This document shows, in pieces, positions 40,199 through 48,660 of a DNA stretch of 64,000 nt (the first letter of the stretch is position 1; every line of letters starts with the position of its first letter). Location: contig NZ_CP017774.1 of assembly GCF_001857965.1 (NCBI RefSeq), positions 1,550,001 to 1,614,000 on the forward strand, read 5' to 3'. The stretch comes from Flavobacterium commune. Lineage in GTDB: Bacteria; Bacteroidota; Bacteroidia; Flavobacteriales; Flavobacteriaceae. The notes under the pieces are model-generated. The model made no database searches and had not been told where the DNA came from. It saw only the letters and a list, made by a program, of their open reading frames with translations. The translations under genes were made by a program, and so were the position numbers.

Positions 40199-40661
40199 CG
40201 TTGTATTACTTTTAGTTAGCATACTTTTTTTCTCCTGTGATAAAAAAAGAGTTTTTGATGAATATAAATCCGTTGGTAGTGCCTGGCATAAAGATAGCGT
40301 CGTTTCCTTTAATTTGCCTGAATTGGATTCTACAAAAAGATATGATCTTTTTATAAACATCAGAGATAATAATAATTATCCTTTTAGTAATCTATTTTTG
40401 ATTGTAACACTTGAAAAACCAAATGGTTACACTAAAGTGGATACCTTAGAATACCAAATGGCTGCGGCTGATGGCACATTGTTAGGGAATGGGTTTACCG
40501 ATATAAAAGAGAGCAAATTGTATTTTAAAGAGAATGTAAGGTTCAGAGGAAAATACAAACTCAATATAAAGCAAGCTGTTAGAGAAGGTGGTAAGGTTCC
40601 GGGAGTTACAGAATTAGAAGGCATTACCGAAGTAGGTTTAAGAATTGAAAAAAAAGAATAA
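40182..40661 (+). CDS. gldH: Gliding motility lipoprotein GldH
   Basis: The 159-residue lipoprotein has the lipobox LVSILFFSCDKKRV (Cys at about residue 19). It matches GldH with AWHKDSVVSFNLPELDSTKR, YDLFINIRDNNNYPFSNLFL and the final GLRIEKKE region. GldH is needed for Bacteroidota gliding and chitin use, with the GldA-N/type IX secretion set. In F. johnsoniae-like genomes it also follows a PSP1 gene and precedes a penicillin-binding protein, as here. It overlaps ricT and lies 6 bp before the PBP gene. Confidence 0.9.
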   Translation: MRLKNSVVLLLVSILFFSCDKKRVFDEYKSVGSAWHKDSVVSFNLPELDSTKRYDLFINIRDNNNYPFSNLFLIVTLEKPNGYTKVDTLEYQMAAADGTLLGNGFTDIKESKLYFKENVRFRGKYKLNIKQAVREGGKVPGVTELEGITEVGLRIEKKE

Positions 40662-40667
40662 ATAGTT

Positions 40668-42974
40668 ATGGCAACTAATAAAAAAACAAATACTACAGAA
40701 CACGATTTTAAGTACTACACCAAAAAATTCTGGAAGTTTTTCTTTTATGGAATGGCAGGAATTATGTTGTTTTTCCTTTTTGCATCCTGGGGACTTTTTG
40801 GTTCCATGCCTTCATTTGAAGACTTAGAAAACCCGGATTCTAATTTGGCTACCGAAATTATTTCTGCTGATGGAGTAGTTATTGGAAAGTATTTTCAAAC
40901 GAACCGTTCGCAATTAAAATATTCTGATTTGCCTAAAAATCTAGTAGATGCACTTGTTGCAACTGAGGATGAGCGTTTCTACGAACATTCAGGTATTGAC
41001 GGAAGAGGAACTTTAAGAGCTATTGTAAGTTTAGGAACAAATGGTGGTGCGAGTACCTTAACACAGCAATTGGCTAAACAATTGTTTCATGGTGAAGGAT
41101 CTAAATTCCTGCCTTTTCGTATTGTTCAAAAAGCGAAGGAATGGATTATTGCTATTCGATTAGAAAGACAATATACTAAGAATGAGATTCTGGCGATGTA
41201 TTGCAATGTATATGATTTTGGAAACTCAGCTGTAGGAGTAAGTTCGGCAGCTCAGACTTATTTTTCAAAAACTCCAAAAGAATTAACGGTGGACGAGTCG
41301 GCAATTTTGGTGGGTATGTTTAAAAATTCAAGTCTTTATAATCCAATTCGAAATCCTGAGGGTGTAAAAAACCGTAGAAATGTGGTTTTGGGACAAATGG
41401 AAAAGTCGGATATGATTACTGAAGCCCAAAAAGAAAAATTAAAAAAACTACCTCTAAACTTACGTTTTAAATTAGAGAGTCATCGAGAAGGAACCGCTAC
41501 TTATTTCAGAGAATACTTACGTGACTACATGAAAAAATGGGCAGAAACCAATAAAAAACCGGATGGTTCAGATTATGATATCTATAAAGATGGATTAAAA
41601 ATTTACACTACTATCGATTCCAGAATGCAATTGCATGCTGAAAAGGCGGTTACTGAGCACATGGCAAATCTTCAGGAACAGTTTTTTATTGAGGCAAAAA
41701 CCAATAAAAATGCGCCATTTGTTGGTATTTCTGAGAAAGAAACCAATCGAATTTTAAAATTGGCTATGAAAGCTTCTAACCGTTGGACTGTTATGGAATC
41801 AATGGAAAAATCAGAAGATGAAATTATTGAATCTTTCAATAAGAAAACAAAAATGACTGTTTTTACCTGGAAAGGAGAGCGAGATACGGTTATGACGCCT
41901 TTGGATTCTATTCGTTATTACAAACATTTCCTGCAATCCGGATTGATGGCTATGGAGCCTCAAACAGGAAACATCAAAGCTTGGGTAGGAGGAATCAATT
42001 ATAAGTATTTTCAATACGATCACGTAGCTCAGGGAGCCAGACAAGTGGGTTCTACTTTCAAACCTTTTGTGTATGCAACAGCCATAGAGCAGTTGAACAT
42101 GTCTCCTTGCGATTCTATTATCGATGCACCATTCACTATTCCTGTTGGTCGTCATCACGTTACAGAAACCTGGACTCCAAGAAACTCAAACAATACTTAT
42201 CTTGGAATGGTCACTTTGAAGAAAGCATTGGCCAATTCGATTAATACCGTTTCGGCTAAATTAATTGACAAAACCGGCCCGGAAGCAGTAATTAAACTAA
42301 CGCATAAATTAGGGGTTAAAACTGAAATCCCTGCTCAGCCTTCGATCGCACTTGGAGCTGTAGATATTACTGTTGAAGAAATGGTAGCTGCTTACAGTAC
42401 TTTTGCTAATCAGGGAGTGTATAACAAACCGCAGTTTTTAACTCGAATTGAAGATAAAAGTGGTGTTGTTATTTATGAGCCAATACCGGAATCGCATGAT
42501 GTTTTGAACAAAGATATTGCCTTTGCTGTTGTGAAATTACTGGAAGGTGTTACCGAAGGTGGTTCGGGATCCAGATTAAGAACTGAATACGGAGGTAGCG
42601 GAGACAACCGTTGGACAGGTTATCCGTATGTATTTAAAAACCCGATTGCCGGTAAAACAGGAACAACACAAAACCAATCTGATGGATGGTTCATGGGAAT
42701 GGTTCCAAATTTGGTGACAGGAGTTTGGGTAGGTTGCGAAGACCGTTCAGCTCGTTTTAAAAGTCTTACTTATGGTCAGGGAGCTACAGCAGCACTACCG
42801 GTTTGGGGATATTTTATGAAATTATGTTATGAGGATCCAAATCTAAAAGTCTCAAAAGAACCATTTGAAAGACCGGCTAATCTTTCTATAAAAGTAGATT
42901 GTTATCAACCGCGTCCAAAAGTAGAAAAGGATACCACTGCAGTTATTCAGGATACAGACGAGTTTGAATTCTAA
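40668..42974 (+). CDS. mrcA: Penicillin-binding protein 1A (glycosyltransferase/transpeptidase)
   Basis: The 768-residue bifunctional peptidoglycan synthase has one membrane anchor (about residues 20-42). The GT51 domain has the catalytic Glu in VATEDERFYEHSGIDGRGT and the motif GGASTLTQQLAKQLF. The transpeptidase domain has SxxK in RQVGSTFKPFVYA (about residue 461), SxN in ANSINTVSAKL, and KTGTTQNQSDGWF (about 662). It acts in the periplasm on lipid II. It follows gldH by 6 bp. Confidence 0.93.
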   Translation: MATNKKTNTTEHDFKYYTKKFWKFFFYGMAGIMLFFLFASWGLFGSMPSFEDLENPDSNLATEIISADGVVIGKYFQTNRSQLKYSDLPKNLVDALVATEDERFYEHSGIDGRGTLRAIVSLGTNGGASTLTQQLAKQLFHGEGSKFLPFRIVQKAKEWIIAIRLERQYTKNEILAMYCNVYDFGNSAVGVSSAAQTYFSKTPKELTVDESAILVGMFKNSSLYNPIRNPEGVKNRRNVVLGQMEKSDMITEAQKEKLKKLPLNLRFKLESHREGTATYFREYLRDYMKKWAETNKKPDGSDYDIYKDGLKIYTTIDSRMQLHAEKAVTEHMANLQEQFFIEAKTNKNAPFVGISEKETNRILKLAMKASNRWTVMESMEKSEDEIIESFNKKTKMTVFTWKGERDTVMTPLDSIRYYKHFLQSGLMAMEPQTGNIKAWVGGINYKYFQYDHVAQGARQVGSTFKPFVYATAIEQLNMSPCDSIIDAPFTIPVGRHHVTETWTPRNSNNTYLGMVTLKKALANSINTVSAKLIDKTGPEAVIKLTHKLGVKTEIPAQPSIALGAVDITVEEMVAAYSTFANQGVYNKPQFLTRIEDKSGVVIYEPIPESHDVLNKDIAFAVVKLLEGVTEGGSGSRLRTEYGGSGDNRWTGYPYVFKNPIAGKTGTTQNQSDGWFMGMVPNLVTGVWVGCEDRSARFKSLTYGQGATAALPVWGYFMKLCYEDPNLKVSKEPFERPANLSIKVDCYQPRPKVEKDTTAVIQDTDEFEF

Positions 42975-43000
42975 AAACGTTTTATTTTAATTTGTTCATT

Positions 43001-43435
43001 ATGACTGAAATTAAAATTGCAATTACCGATAATGAAATAGCTTCCTGTTGGGAAGCTATTTCTGTATTACGACCAATGTTAGAAAGAGAACATTTTGTTT
43101 CTCTAATAAAGGATTTACAAAAAGAAGGCTATCAGCTGCTTTATATTCAGGAAGAGGGTATAACGGTTGCAATTGCTGGTTATCGCATTTATACGATGCT
43201 CTATTGCGGTAAAATGCTTTATCTGGATGATCTTTCTACTCTGGAAAATTTTAGGGGGAAAGGTTATGCTTCGCAACTTCTAAACTACCTAAAAGAAATT
43301 GCTTTGGAACAGCAATGTGTTTCCATTCAATTGGATTCCGGTCCGGCTAGAACCACTGCTCATAAACTCTATTTCAAAGAAGATTTTACAATCAGTGCTT
43401 ATCATTTTCATAAAAATATAGAGCTAAAACTTTAA
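43001..43435 (+). CDS. GNAT family N-acetyltransferase
   Basis: The 144-residue protein has a GNAT fold. It shows strands ITVAIAGYRIYTMLYCGKML, then YLDDLSTLENFRGKGYASQL with the acetyl-CoA pyrophosphate loop R-x-x-G-x-G/A (RGKGYA, about residues 84-89), and a final ARTTAHKLYFKEDF segment. The substrate is unknown. The ATG at 43001 is preferred to a TTG nine bases upstream. It is on the same strand as PBP1A, 26 bp after it. Confidence 0.85.
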   Translation: MTEIKIAITDNEIASCWEAISVLRPMLEREHFVSLIKDLQKEGYQLLYIQEEGITVAIAGYRIYTMLYCGKMLYLDDLSTLENFRGKGYASQLLNYLKEIALEQQCVSIQLDSGPARTTAHKLYFKEDFTISAYHFHKNIELKL

Positions 43436-43513
43436 TTAGGGGCGAATAGTAATATTGTTTTTTCTTTTGGAAATAAAGACTTATTTTTAAGAATCAAAAG
43501 AAATCAATTCGTT

Positions 43514-44215
43514 ATGATCTGTAAAAAAGTAAATTCTGTTCAGGAAGCCCTGCGTGATGTTCAAGACAATGCGACTATTATGTTGGGAGGTTTTGGACTT
43601 TGTGGTATTCCAGAAAATTCTATTGCCGAATTAGTCCAAAAAGAAATTAAAAATCTCACCTGTATTTCTAATAATGCCGGAGTGGATAATTTTGGTTTGG
43701 GGATGCTTTTGCAAAAAAGACAAATCAAAAAAATGATTTCATCTTATGTTGGTGAAAATGCCGAATTTGAACGTCAGATGCTTTCAGGTGAACTCGAAGT
43801 AGAACTTATTCCACAAGGAACATTAGCTGAACGCTGTCGTGCGGCTCAGGCCGGAATTCCTGCTTTTTTTACTCCGGCAGGCTTTGGAACTGAAGTTGCA
43901 ATTGGTAAAGAAACCCGGGAATTTAACGGAAAAATGCACGTGATGGAATTGGCTTTCAATGCTGATTTTTCCATTGTAAAAGCCTGGAAAGGAGACACGG
44001 CAGGAAACCTAATTTTTAAAGGAACTGCCCGAAATTTCAATCCTGCCATGGCCGGTGCTGCCAAAATCACTATTGCCGAAGTAGAAGAACTAGTTGAAGC
44101 AGGAACTTTAGATCCTAATCAAATTCATATTCCCGGAATATTTGTGCAACGGATTTTTCAAGGTGAGAAATATGAAAAACGGATTGAGAAAAGAACGGTT
44201 CGAGAAAGAAAATAG
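43514..44215 (+). CDS. scoA: Succinyl-CoA:3-oxoacid CoA-transferase subunit A
   Basis: The 233-residue subunit has the family start [20 protein letters not shown] and the glycine-rich CoA loop [16 protein letters not shown]. Further family segments are [34 protein letters not shown] and [20 protein letters not shown]. With ScoB it transfers CoA between succinyl-CoA and acetoacetate or related oxoacids in ketone-body or branched-chain catabolism. The partner gene begins 650 bp later because a lipoprotein gene lies between them. Confidence 0.92.
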   Translation: MICKKVNSVQEALRDVQDNATIMLGGFGLCGIPENSIAELVQKEIKNLTCISNNAGVDNFGLGMLLQKRQIKKMISSYVGENAEFERQMLSGELEVELIPQGTLAERCRAAQAGIPAFFTPAGFGTEVAIGKETREFNGKMHVMELAFNADFSIVKAWKGDTAGNLIFKGTARNFNPAMAGAAKITIAEVEELVEAGTLDPNQIHIPGIFVQRIFQGEKYEKRIEKRTVRERK

Positions 44216-44236
44216 TTAGCAAACATTATATCACAA

Positions 44237-44740
44237 ATGAAAGAATACAAGAAAATATTTTTAATCCTAACATTTGGTTTTATTAGTTGCAAAAATAATG
44301 AAGCTTCTAAAAATGTTAAAACAGTTGAAGCTAAAACTCAAGAGAATAAAAACATTGAAAAAAACATTCCTTCTAAGTTTTCTCAAAAAGATTATTCATT
44401 AGTTTTTCAATATTCACAAGATGAAGAGAATCAATTACTCGGAATAAATATCGTTGATAAAAAAACTATTAAATTCTATCTTTTCACAGAAACACTTCCT
44501 TGTGATACAGAATATTGGGGAATTGCAAAAAATAAAAATTGGAATGGAGATGGTGAAATTGATGAAGATGAAGATGGCGGATATTTTGTAGATGAGTATT
44601 TTAAAGAAGAAAAAAAATATCTTGTTGGAATTAGATTGGCTACCGATTTGAGTAAAGTAAAAATCAAATATATCCAAAAAGACAGTTTAGATAGGGACTG
44701 TCTTCCAATCACAGAAATAATAATGAAACGAATAAAATAA
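44237..44740 (+). CDS. Lipoprotein inserted between scoA and scoB, unknown function
   Basis: The 167-residue protein has a lipobox in ILTFGFISCKNNEAS (Cys at about residue 18), then a charged linker and a beta-rich body (YSLVFQYSQDEENQLLGINI). An acidic NGDGEIDEDEDGGYFVDEYF loop in the middle could bind Ca2+ (EF-hand-like D-G-D-x-E). No family is recognised. The gene is bounded by GTTAGCAAAC (44215-44224) and its exact complement GTTTGCTAAC (44742-44751), consistent with a mobile cassette. Confidence 0.7.
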   Translation: MKEYKKIFLILTFGFISCKNNEASKNVKTVEAKTQENKNIEKNIPSKFSQKDYSLVFQYSQDEENQLLGINIVDKKTIKFYLFTETLPCDTEYWGIAKNKNWNGDGEIDEDEDGGYFVDEYFKEEKKYLVGIRLATDLSKVKIKYIQKDSLDRDCLPITEIIMKRIK

Positions 44741-44864
44741 CGTTTGCTAACAGTTAGAGTTTTGGAAGGATAATAGAAAAAGGGTATAGATTATGCTTTT
44801 TTAATCAAAACTTAAATAGTTTTTTTATGACTTATATGGTTCAAAAAAATAAAAGTTCGAAATC

Positions 44865-45521
44865 ATGTTAACAAAAGAAGATATCGCAAAACGAATTGCT
44901 CAAGAACTTCAAGACGGCTTTTACGTTAATTTAGGGATAGGAATTCCTACTTTGGTGGCCAATTATATACCTGAAGGAATAAACGTCGAATTTCAAAGCG
45001 AAAATGGCGTTTTAGGCATGGGTCCGTTTCCTTTCGAGGGTGAAGAAGACGCTGATTTAATTAATGCAGGAAAACAAACCATAACAACGCTTCCCGGAGC
45101 TGTCTTTTTTGATTCGGCATTAAGTTTTGGAATGATTCGCGGAAAACATGTCGATTTAACTATTCTTGGTGCCATGGAAGTAGCCGAAAACGGCGATATA
45201 GCCAACTGGAAAATTCCCGGTAAAATGGTTAAAGGAATGGGGGGTGCGATGGATTTAGTGGCTTCTGCTGAAAATATCATTGTGGCCATGATGCACGTCA
45301 ACAAAGAAGGGGAATCTAAAATTCTAAAAAAATGCAGTTTGCCGTTAACAGGTGTGGGCTGCGTTAAAAAAATCGTGACTGAATTAGCAGTTATGGAAAT
45401 TACTCCAAGGGGGATTAAATTACTCGAAAGAGCTCCCGGAGTAACAGTAGAGCATATCATCGCTTCGACCGAAGCAGAATTGATTATAGAAGGCGATATT
45501 CCTGAAATGGTGATTGAATAA
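44865..45521 (+). CDS. scoB: Succinyl-CoA:3-oxoacid CoA-transferase subunit B
   Basis: The 218-residue subunit has NLGIGIPTLVANYIPEGI and the catalytic glutamate in EFQSENGVLGMGPFPFEG (about residues 43-60). GGAMDLVASA and KCSLPLTGVGCVKKIVTELA are also present, all typical of the beta part of the enzyme. It acts with ScoA (43514-44215). It is probably read from its own promoter or through the intervening lipoprotein gene. Confidence 0.92.
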   Translation: MLTKEDIAKRIAQELQDGFYVNLGIGIPTLVANYIPEGINVEFQSENGVLGMGPFPFEGEEDADLINAGKQTITTLPGAVFFDSALSFGMIRGKHVDLTILGAMEVAENGDIANWKIPGKMVKGMGGAMDLVASAENIIVAMMHVNKEGESKILKKCSLPLTGVGCVKKIVTELAVMEITPRGIKLLERAPGVTVEHIIASTEAELIIEGDIPEMVIE

Positions 45522-45528
45522 AAATACA

Positions 45529-45589
45529 AACCGCAAATTCACAAATTTAAAAGCTCAAAAACTTTCAAATAATTTGCGAATTTGCGGTT
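45529..45589. repeat. Inverted repeat AACCGCAAATTC between scoB and fumarase
   Basis: AACCGCAAATTC (45529-45540) and GAATTTGCGGTT (45578-45589) are perfect 12-bp arms. Related AACCGCAAAGTTCACAAAGG words occur at about 50131-50152, so this looks like a dispersed intergenic element that may also work as a terminator. Confidence 0.6.
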
Positions 45590-45639
45590 AAAAAATATAA
45601 ATTTAGAATCTCAGTGCCTTAGTAGTTTAGTGCCTCAGA

Positions 45640-47241
45640 TTATAAATTCTCAAAGAAATCATTTCCTTTATCATCAGTGATAATAAAAGCAGGGAAATCT
45701 TTAATAGTGATTTTACGAACGGCTTCCATGCCTAATTCTTCAAAGTCAACTACTTCAACCGAAAGAATGTTTTCTTTAGCTAAAATAGCTGCCGGACCTC
45801 CGATAGAACCCAAATAGAATCCACCGTAAGTTTTACAGGCATTCATCACATCTTTAGTTCTGTTTCCTTTGGCAAGCATTACCATACTTCCGCCATTTTT
45901 TTGGAATTCTTCTACATAAACGTCCATACGTCCTGCAGTTGTTGGTCCAAAACTTCCTGATGGCATTCCGTCCGGTGTTTTAGCAGGACCTGCATAGTAA
46001 ATTGGATGGTTTTTAAAGTATTCCGGCATTGGTTTTCCAGCATCCAATAATTCTTTGATTTTAGCGTGAGCAATATCACGGGCTACAATCAAAGTTCCGT
46101 TTAGTTTCAAACGTGTTTTAATTGGATATTGTGATAATTTTTTAAGAATATCAGCCATCGGTTGGTTCAAATCAACTTCAACAGCTTCTTCTAAATGTGG
46201 TGGTGTTTCAGGCAATAAACGTTTCGGGTTTACTTCTAATTGCTCTACGAAGATTCCGTCTTTGGTAATTTTTCCTTTGATATTTCTATCGGCAGAACAG
46301 GAAACTCCCAATCCAACCGGACAAGAAGCTGCGTGACGTGGCAAACGGATTACACGTACATCATGCGTGAAATATTTTCCTCCAAATTGAGCTCCAATAG
46401 CACTTTCTTGACAGATTTTTTGAACACGTTTTTCCCATTCCAAATCACGGAAAGCCTGACCAGCCATGTTTCCTGTAGTAGGTAAATTGTCGTAGTACCC
46501 TGCAGAAGCTTTTTTAACTGCTGCTAAAGTTGCTTCGGCAGAAGTTCCTCCAATTACCAAAGCCAAGTGATAAGGCGGACAAGCAGAAGTTCCTAAATCC
46601 ATGATTTTAGCGCGAATGAAAGCATCCAGTGATTTTTCATTCAACAAGGATTTCGTTTGTTGGTATAAATACGTTTTATTGGCAGAACCTCCACCTTTTG
46701 CTAAAAATAAAAACTCATACGAACTTCCTTTTTTGGCATAAATATCAACTTGCGCCGGAAGATTAGAACCAGAGTTCTTCTCTTCAAACATACTGATTGG
46801 CACAATTTGCGAATAACGTAAGTTGCGTTCCTGATAGGTGTTAAAAATCCCTTTAGAAAGCCATTCGGCATCATCGACACCAGTATATACGTTTTCCCCT
46901 TTTTTAGCCATTACAATTGCTGTTCCCGTATCCTGACATGAAGGCAATTCGCCATCAATAGCCACAACAGCGTTTTGCAATAAATTATAAGCCACGAATC
47001 GGTCGTTGTCTGTTGCTTCAGGATCATCAAGAATAGCTCTTAATTTTTCCAAATGCGAAGTACGTAACATAAAAGAAACATCTTTCATTGCTTCCTGCGA
47101 AAGCAATTCCAAACCTTTTGGGTCAACGGTTAAGATTTCTCTATCGCCGAGTTTCTCTACTTTTACGTAATCAGAAGTGATTTTGCGGTATTGGGTATCG
47201 TCTTTTAAAATTGGATAAGGATCCTGATATATAAAGTCCAT
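45640..47241 (-). CDS. fumA: Class I fumarate hydratase (iron-sulfur)
   Basis: The 533-residue oxygen-sensitive [4Fe-4S] enzyme interconverts fumarate and malate in the TCA cycle. Diagnostic segments are [20 protein letters not shown] (cluster Cys), [22 protein letters not shown] in two parts, [18 protein letters not shown], and the C-terminal beta part with [17 protein letters not shown]. Alpha and beta domains are fused, as in E. coli FumA/FumB, and length fits (about 530-550). It is monocistronic. Confidence 0.94.
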   Translation of the reverse strand: MDFIYQDPYPILKDDTQYRKITSDYVKVEKLGDREILTVDPKGLELLSQEAMKDVSFMLRTSHLEKLRAILDDPEATDNDRFVAYNLLQNAVVAIDGELPSCQDTGTAIVMAKKGENVYTGVDDAEWLSKGIFNTYQERNLRYSQIVPISMFEEKNSGSNLPAQVDIYAKKGSSYEFLFLAKGGGSANKTYLYQQTKSLLNEKSLDAFIRAKIMDLGTSACPPYHLALVIGGTSAEATLAAVKKASAGYYDNLPTTGNMAGQAFRDLEWEKRVQKICQESAIGAQFGGKYFTHDVRVIRLPRHAASCPVGLGVSCSADRNIKGKITKDGIFVEQLEVNPKRLLPETPPHLEEAVEVDLNQPMADILKKLSQYPIKTRLKLNGTLIVARDIAHAKIKELLDAGKPMPEYFKNHPIYYAGPAKTPDGMPSGSFGPTTAGRMDVYVEEFQKNGGSMVMLAKGNRTKDVMNACKTYGGFYLGSIGGPAAILAKENILSVEVVDFEELGMEAVRKITIKDFPAFIITDDKGNDFFENL

Positions 47242-47414
47242 TGGTATTTTATTTTTTTGACAAATATAAAAAATATTTGCCGCAGCAAAGGAAATTGCTG
47301 AATGGGATTAGTACTGAAAAACACTTTTTTTGTTACAAATCAACCATCAAATAACATCTGATTTGCTGAATTATAGCTCAAAAAAAGTGTTTTTTTGTAA
47401 TGGAAATAATGTTT

Positions 47415-47486
47415 TTAGCCTAACAAACTAGTAACTAAAAATAAAATCACCAATGCTATAGCGATGTATTTAGTATATTTTGACAT
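47415..47486 (-). CDS. Tiny membrane peptide, copy 1 (23 residues)
   Basis: The frame reads MSKYTKYIAIALVILFLVTS plus LLG: a basic, Tyr-rich start and one hydrophobic helix. A second copy with 18 of 23 identical residues lies upstream of the FKBP gene (48360-48431). Conservation of both frames with changes mostly conservative supports real coding. It is 13 bp after the FKBP stop. Function unknown; single-helix peptides like this often bind membrane complexes. Confidence 0.6.
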   Translation of the reverse strand: MSKYTKYIAIALVILFLVTSLLG

Positions 47487-47499
47487 TTTTTATTTGTTT

Positions 47500-48333
47500 T
47501 TAATTAACCGAAATTAGCTTAACATCAAAAATTAATACCGAACCGCCTGGAATAGAATTGTAATTGTAACTGCCATAGCCCAAAGTAGCAGGAATCAAAA
47601 GTTTTCCGCTTCCTCCTTCTTTAAAATACGGAATTCCTTCCGTCCAGCCTTTAATTACTTGTTGCAAATTCAATGAAATTCCAGTTGTGCTGCCTGGGTC
47701 AAAAACAGTTTTATTTGTAAAATAACCTTTGTAGGCCACAGTAACATTTGAGGTTGATGTAGGTTGTTTTCCAGTTCCCGCTTCGTCAATAACATAATAC
47801 AAACCAGATTCTGTTTTTGTAGCATTTAATTGATTATCACTAATGTATTTTACAATTTGAGCATCATTAGTAGCACTAAATTCAACCGCCAATAATTTAA
47901 TTTCAAAAATTAAAACAGACCCCCCAGGAACTTTTTGATAATCCTTACTTCCATAAGCTAAATGTGCTGGAATTAACAGAATACCACTTCCGCCTTCTTT
48001 AAAGAAAGGAATGCCTTCAATCCACCCTTTAATTACTTGTTGTAAATTAAAAGTAACTCCAGTTGTACTGCCTTGGTCAAAAACAGTTTTATCTGTATAA
48101 TACCCTTTGTAGGATACAGTAATTACTGAAGTTGCAGTAGGTCTTTTTCCAGTTCCTTCTTCATTGATTACGTAATACAAACCAGAACTTGTTCTTTGTG
48201 CATCCAAATCATTTTCTGCGATATAAGCTTGAATTTCAGCCTCATTTTGCGCACTATAATCTATCAACTTTTCGGAATCATTACTGCATGACATAAAAAA
48301 TACAGCGATAATAGCAAGAAATGAATATTTCAT
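47500..48333 (-). CDS. FKBP-type peptidyl-prolyl isomerase lipoprotein with two tandem domains
   Basis: The 277-residue protein has a lipobox (IAVFFMSCSNDSE) and two FKBP domains of about 120 residues each. Both show SGLYYVI(N/D)E(E/A)GTGK, VSYKGYYTDKTVFDQGSTTG (second copy VAYKGYFTNKTVFDPGSTTG), NLQQVIKGW, FKEGGSG-LLIPA and PGGSVLIF. The strong similarity points to a recent internal duplication. These enzymes fold secreted proteins in the periplasm; related Gld-type FKBPs occur in Bacteroidota, but this is not clearly GldI. Confidence 0.9.
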   Translation of the reverse strand: MKYSFLAIIAVFFMSCSNDSEKLIDYSAQNEAEIQAYIAENDLDAQRTSSGLYYVINEEGTGKRPTATSVITVSYKGYYTDKTVFDQGSTTGVTFNLQQVIKGWIEGIPFFKEGGSGILLIPAHLAYGSKDYQKVPGGSVLIFEIKLLAVEFSATNDAQIVKYISDNQLNATKTESGLYYVIDEAGTGKQPTSTSNVTVAYKGYFTNKTVFDPGSTTGISLNLQQVIKGWTEGIPYFKEGGSGKLLIPATLGYGSYNYNSIPGGSVLIFDVKLISVN

Positions 48334-48359
48334 GTTAAGTAAATGTGTTTTGATAAAAT

Positions 48360-48431
48360 TTAAGATAATAAACTAGTAAGTAAAAATAAAATCATCAATC
48401 CTATAGCGATGTATTTAGTATATTTTGACAT
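48360..48431 (-). CDS. Tiny membrane peptide, copy 2 (23 residues)
   Basis: The frame reads MSKYTKYIAIGLMILFLLTS plus LLS, a paralogue of the peptide at 47415-47486. It sits 26 bp upstream of the FKBP gene on the same strand. The pair brackets the FKBP gene and may have been duplicated with it. Confidence 0.6.
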   Translation of the reverse strand: MSKYTKYIAIGLMILFLLTSLLS

Positions 48432-48478
48432 TTTTTTAATTGGTTTAATGGTTAATAAATGATAATTTTTTGTTCAGA

Positions 48479-48649
48479 TCAAAAGAATGAAAAATAGATT
48501 AATAATCCTAGAATTATTGTTAGTGTCTTTCCAATAATTTCATTGTCTGTTTTAGATACATCATTCATAGATTTTTCACCTCCAAAGTAAATCCACATAA
48601 TGATATTTCCAATCCATAAAAAGATTAATTTACCAAAGAGTCTATTCAT
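48479..48649 (-). CDS. Small membrane protein, 56 residues, unknown function
   Basis: The frame starts MNRLFGKLIFLWIGNIIMWI, continues YFGGEKSMNDVSKTDNEIIG, and ends with a second hydrophobic helix (TLTIILGLLIYFSFF). Two helices with a short charged loop predict a hairpin in the inner membrane. It starts 11 bp after the stop of the nucleoside-recognition gene and is probably its operon partner. Confidence 0.55.
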   Translation of the reverse strand: MNRLFGKLIFLWIGNIIMWIYFGGEKSMNDVSKTDNEIIGKTLTIILGLLIYFSFF

Positions 48650-48660
48650 TTTTTAAAGAT

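Noticed and set aside
43932..43945. CACGTG in scoA
   Set aside because: Only the six central bases match parS; the flanks do not form the palindrome.
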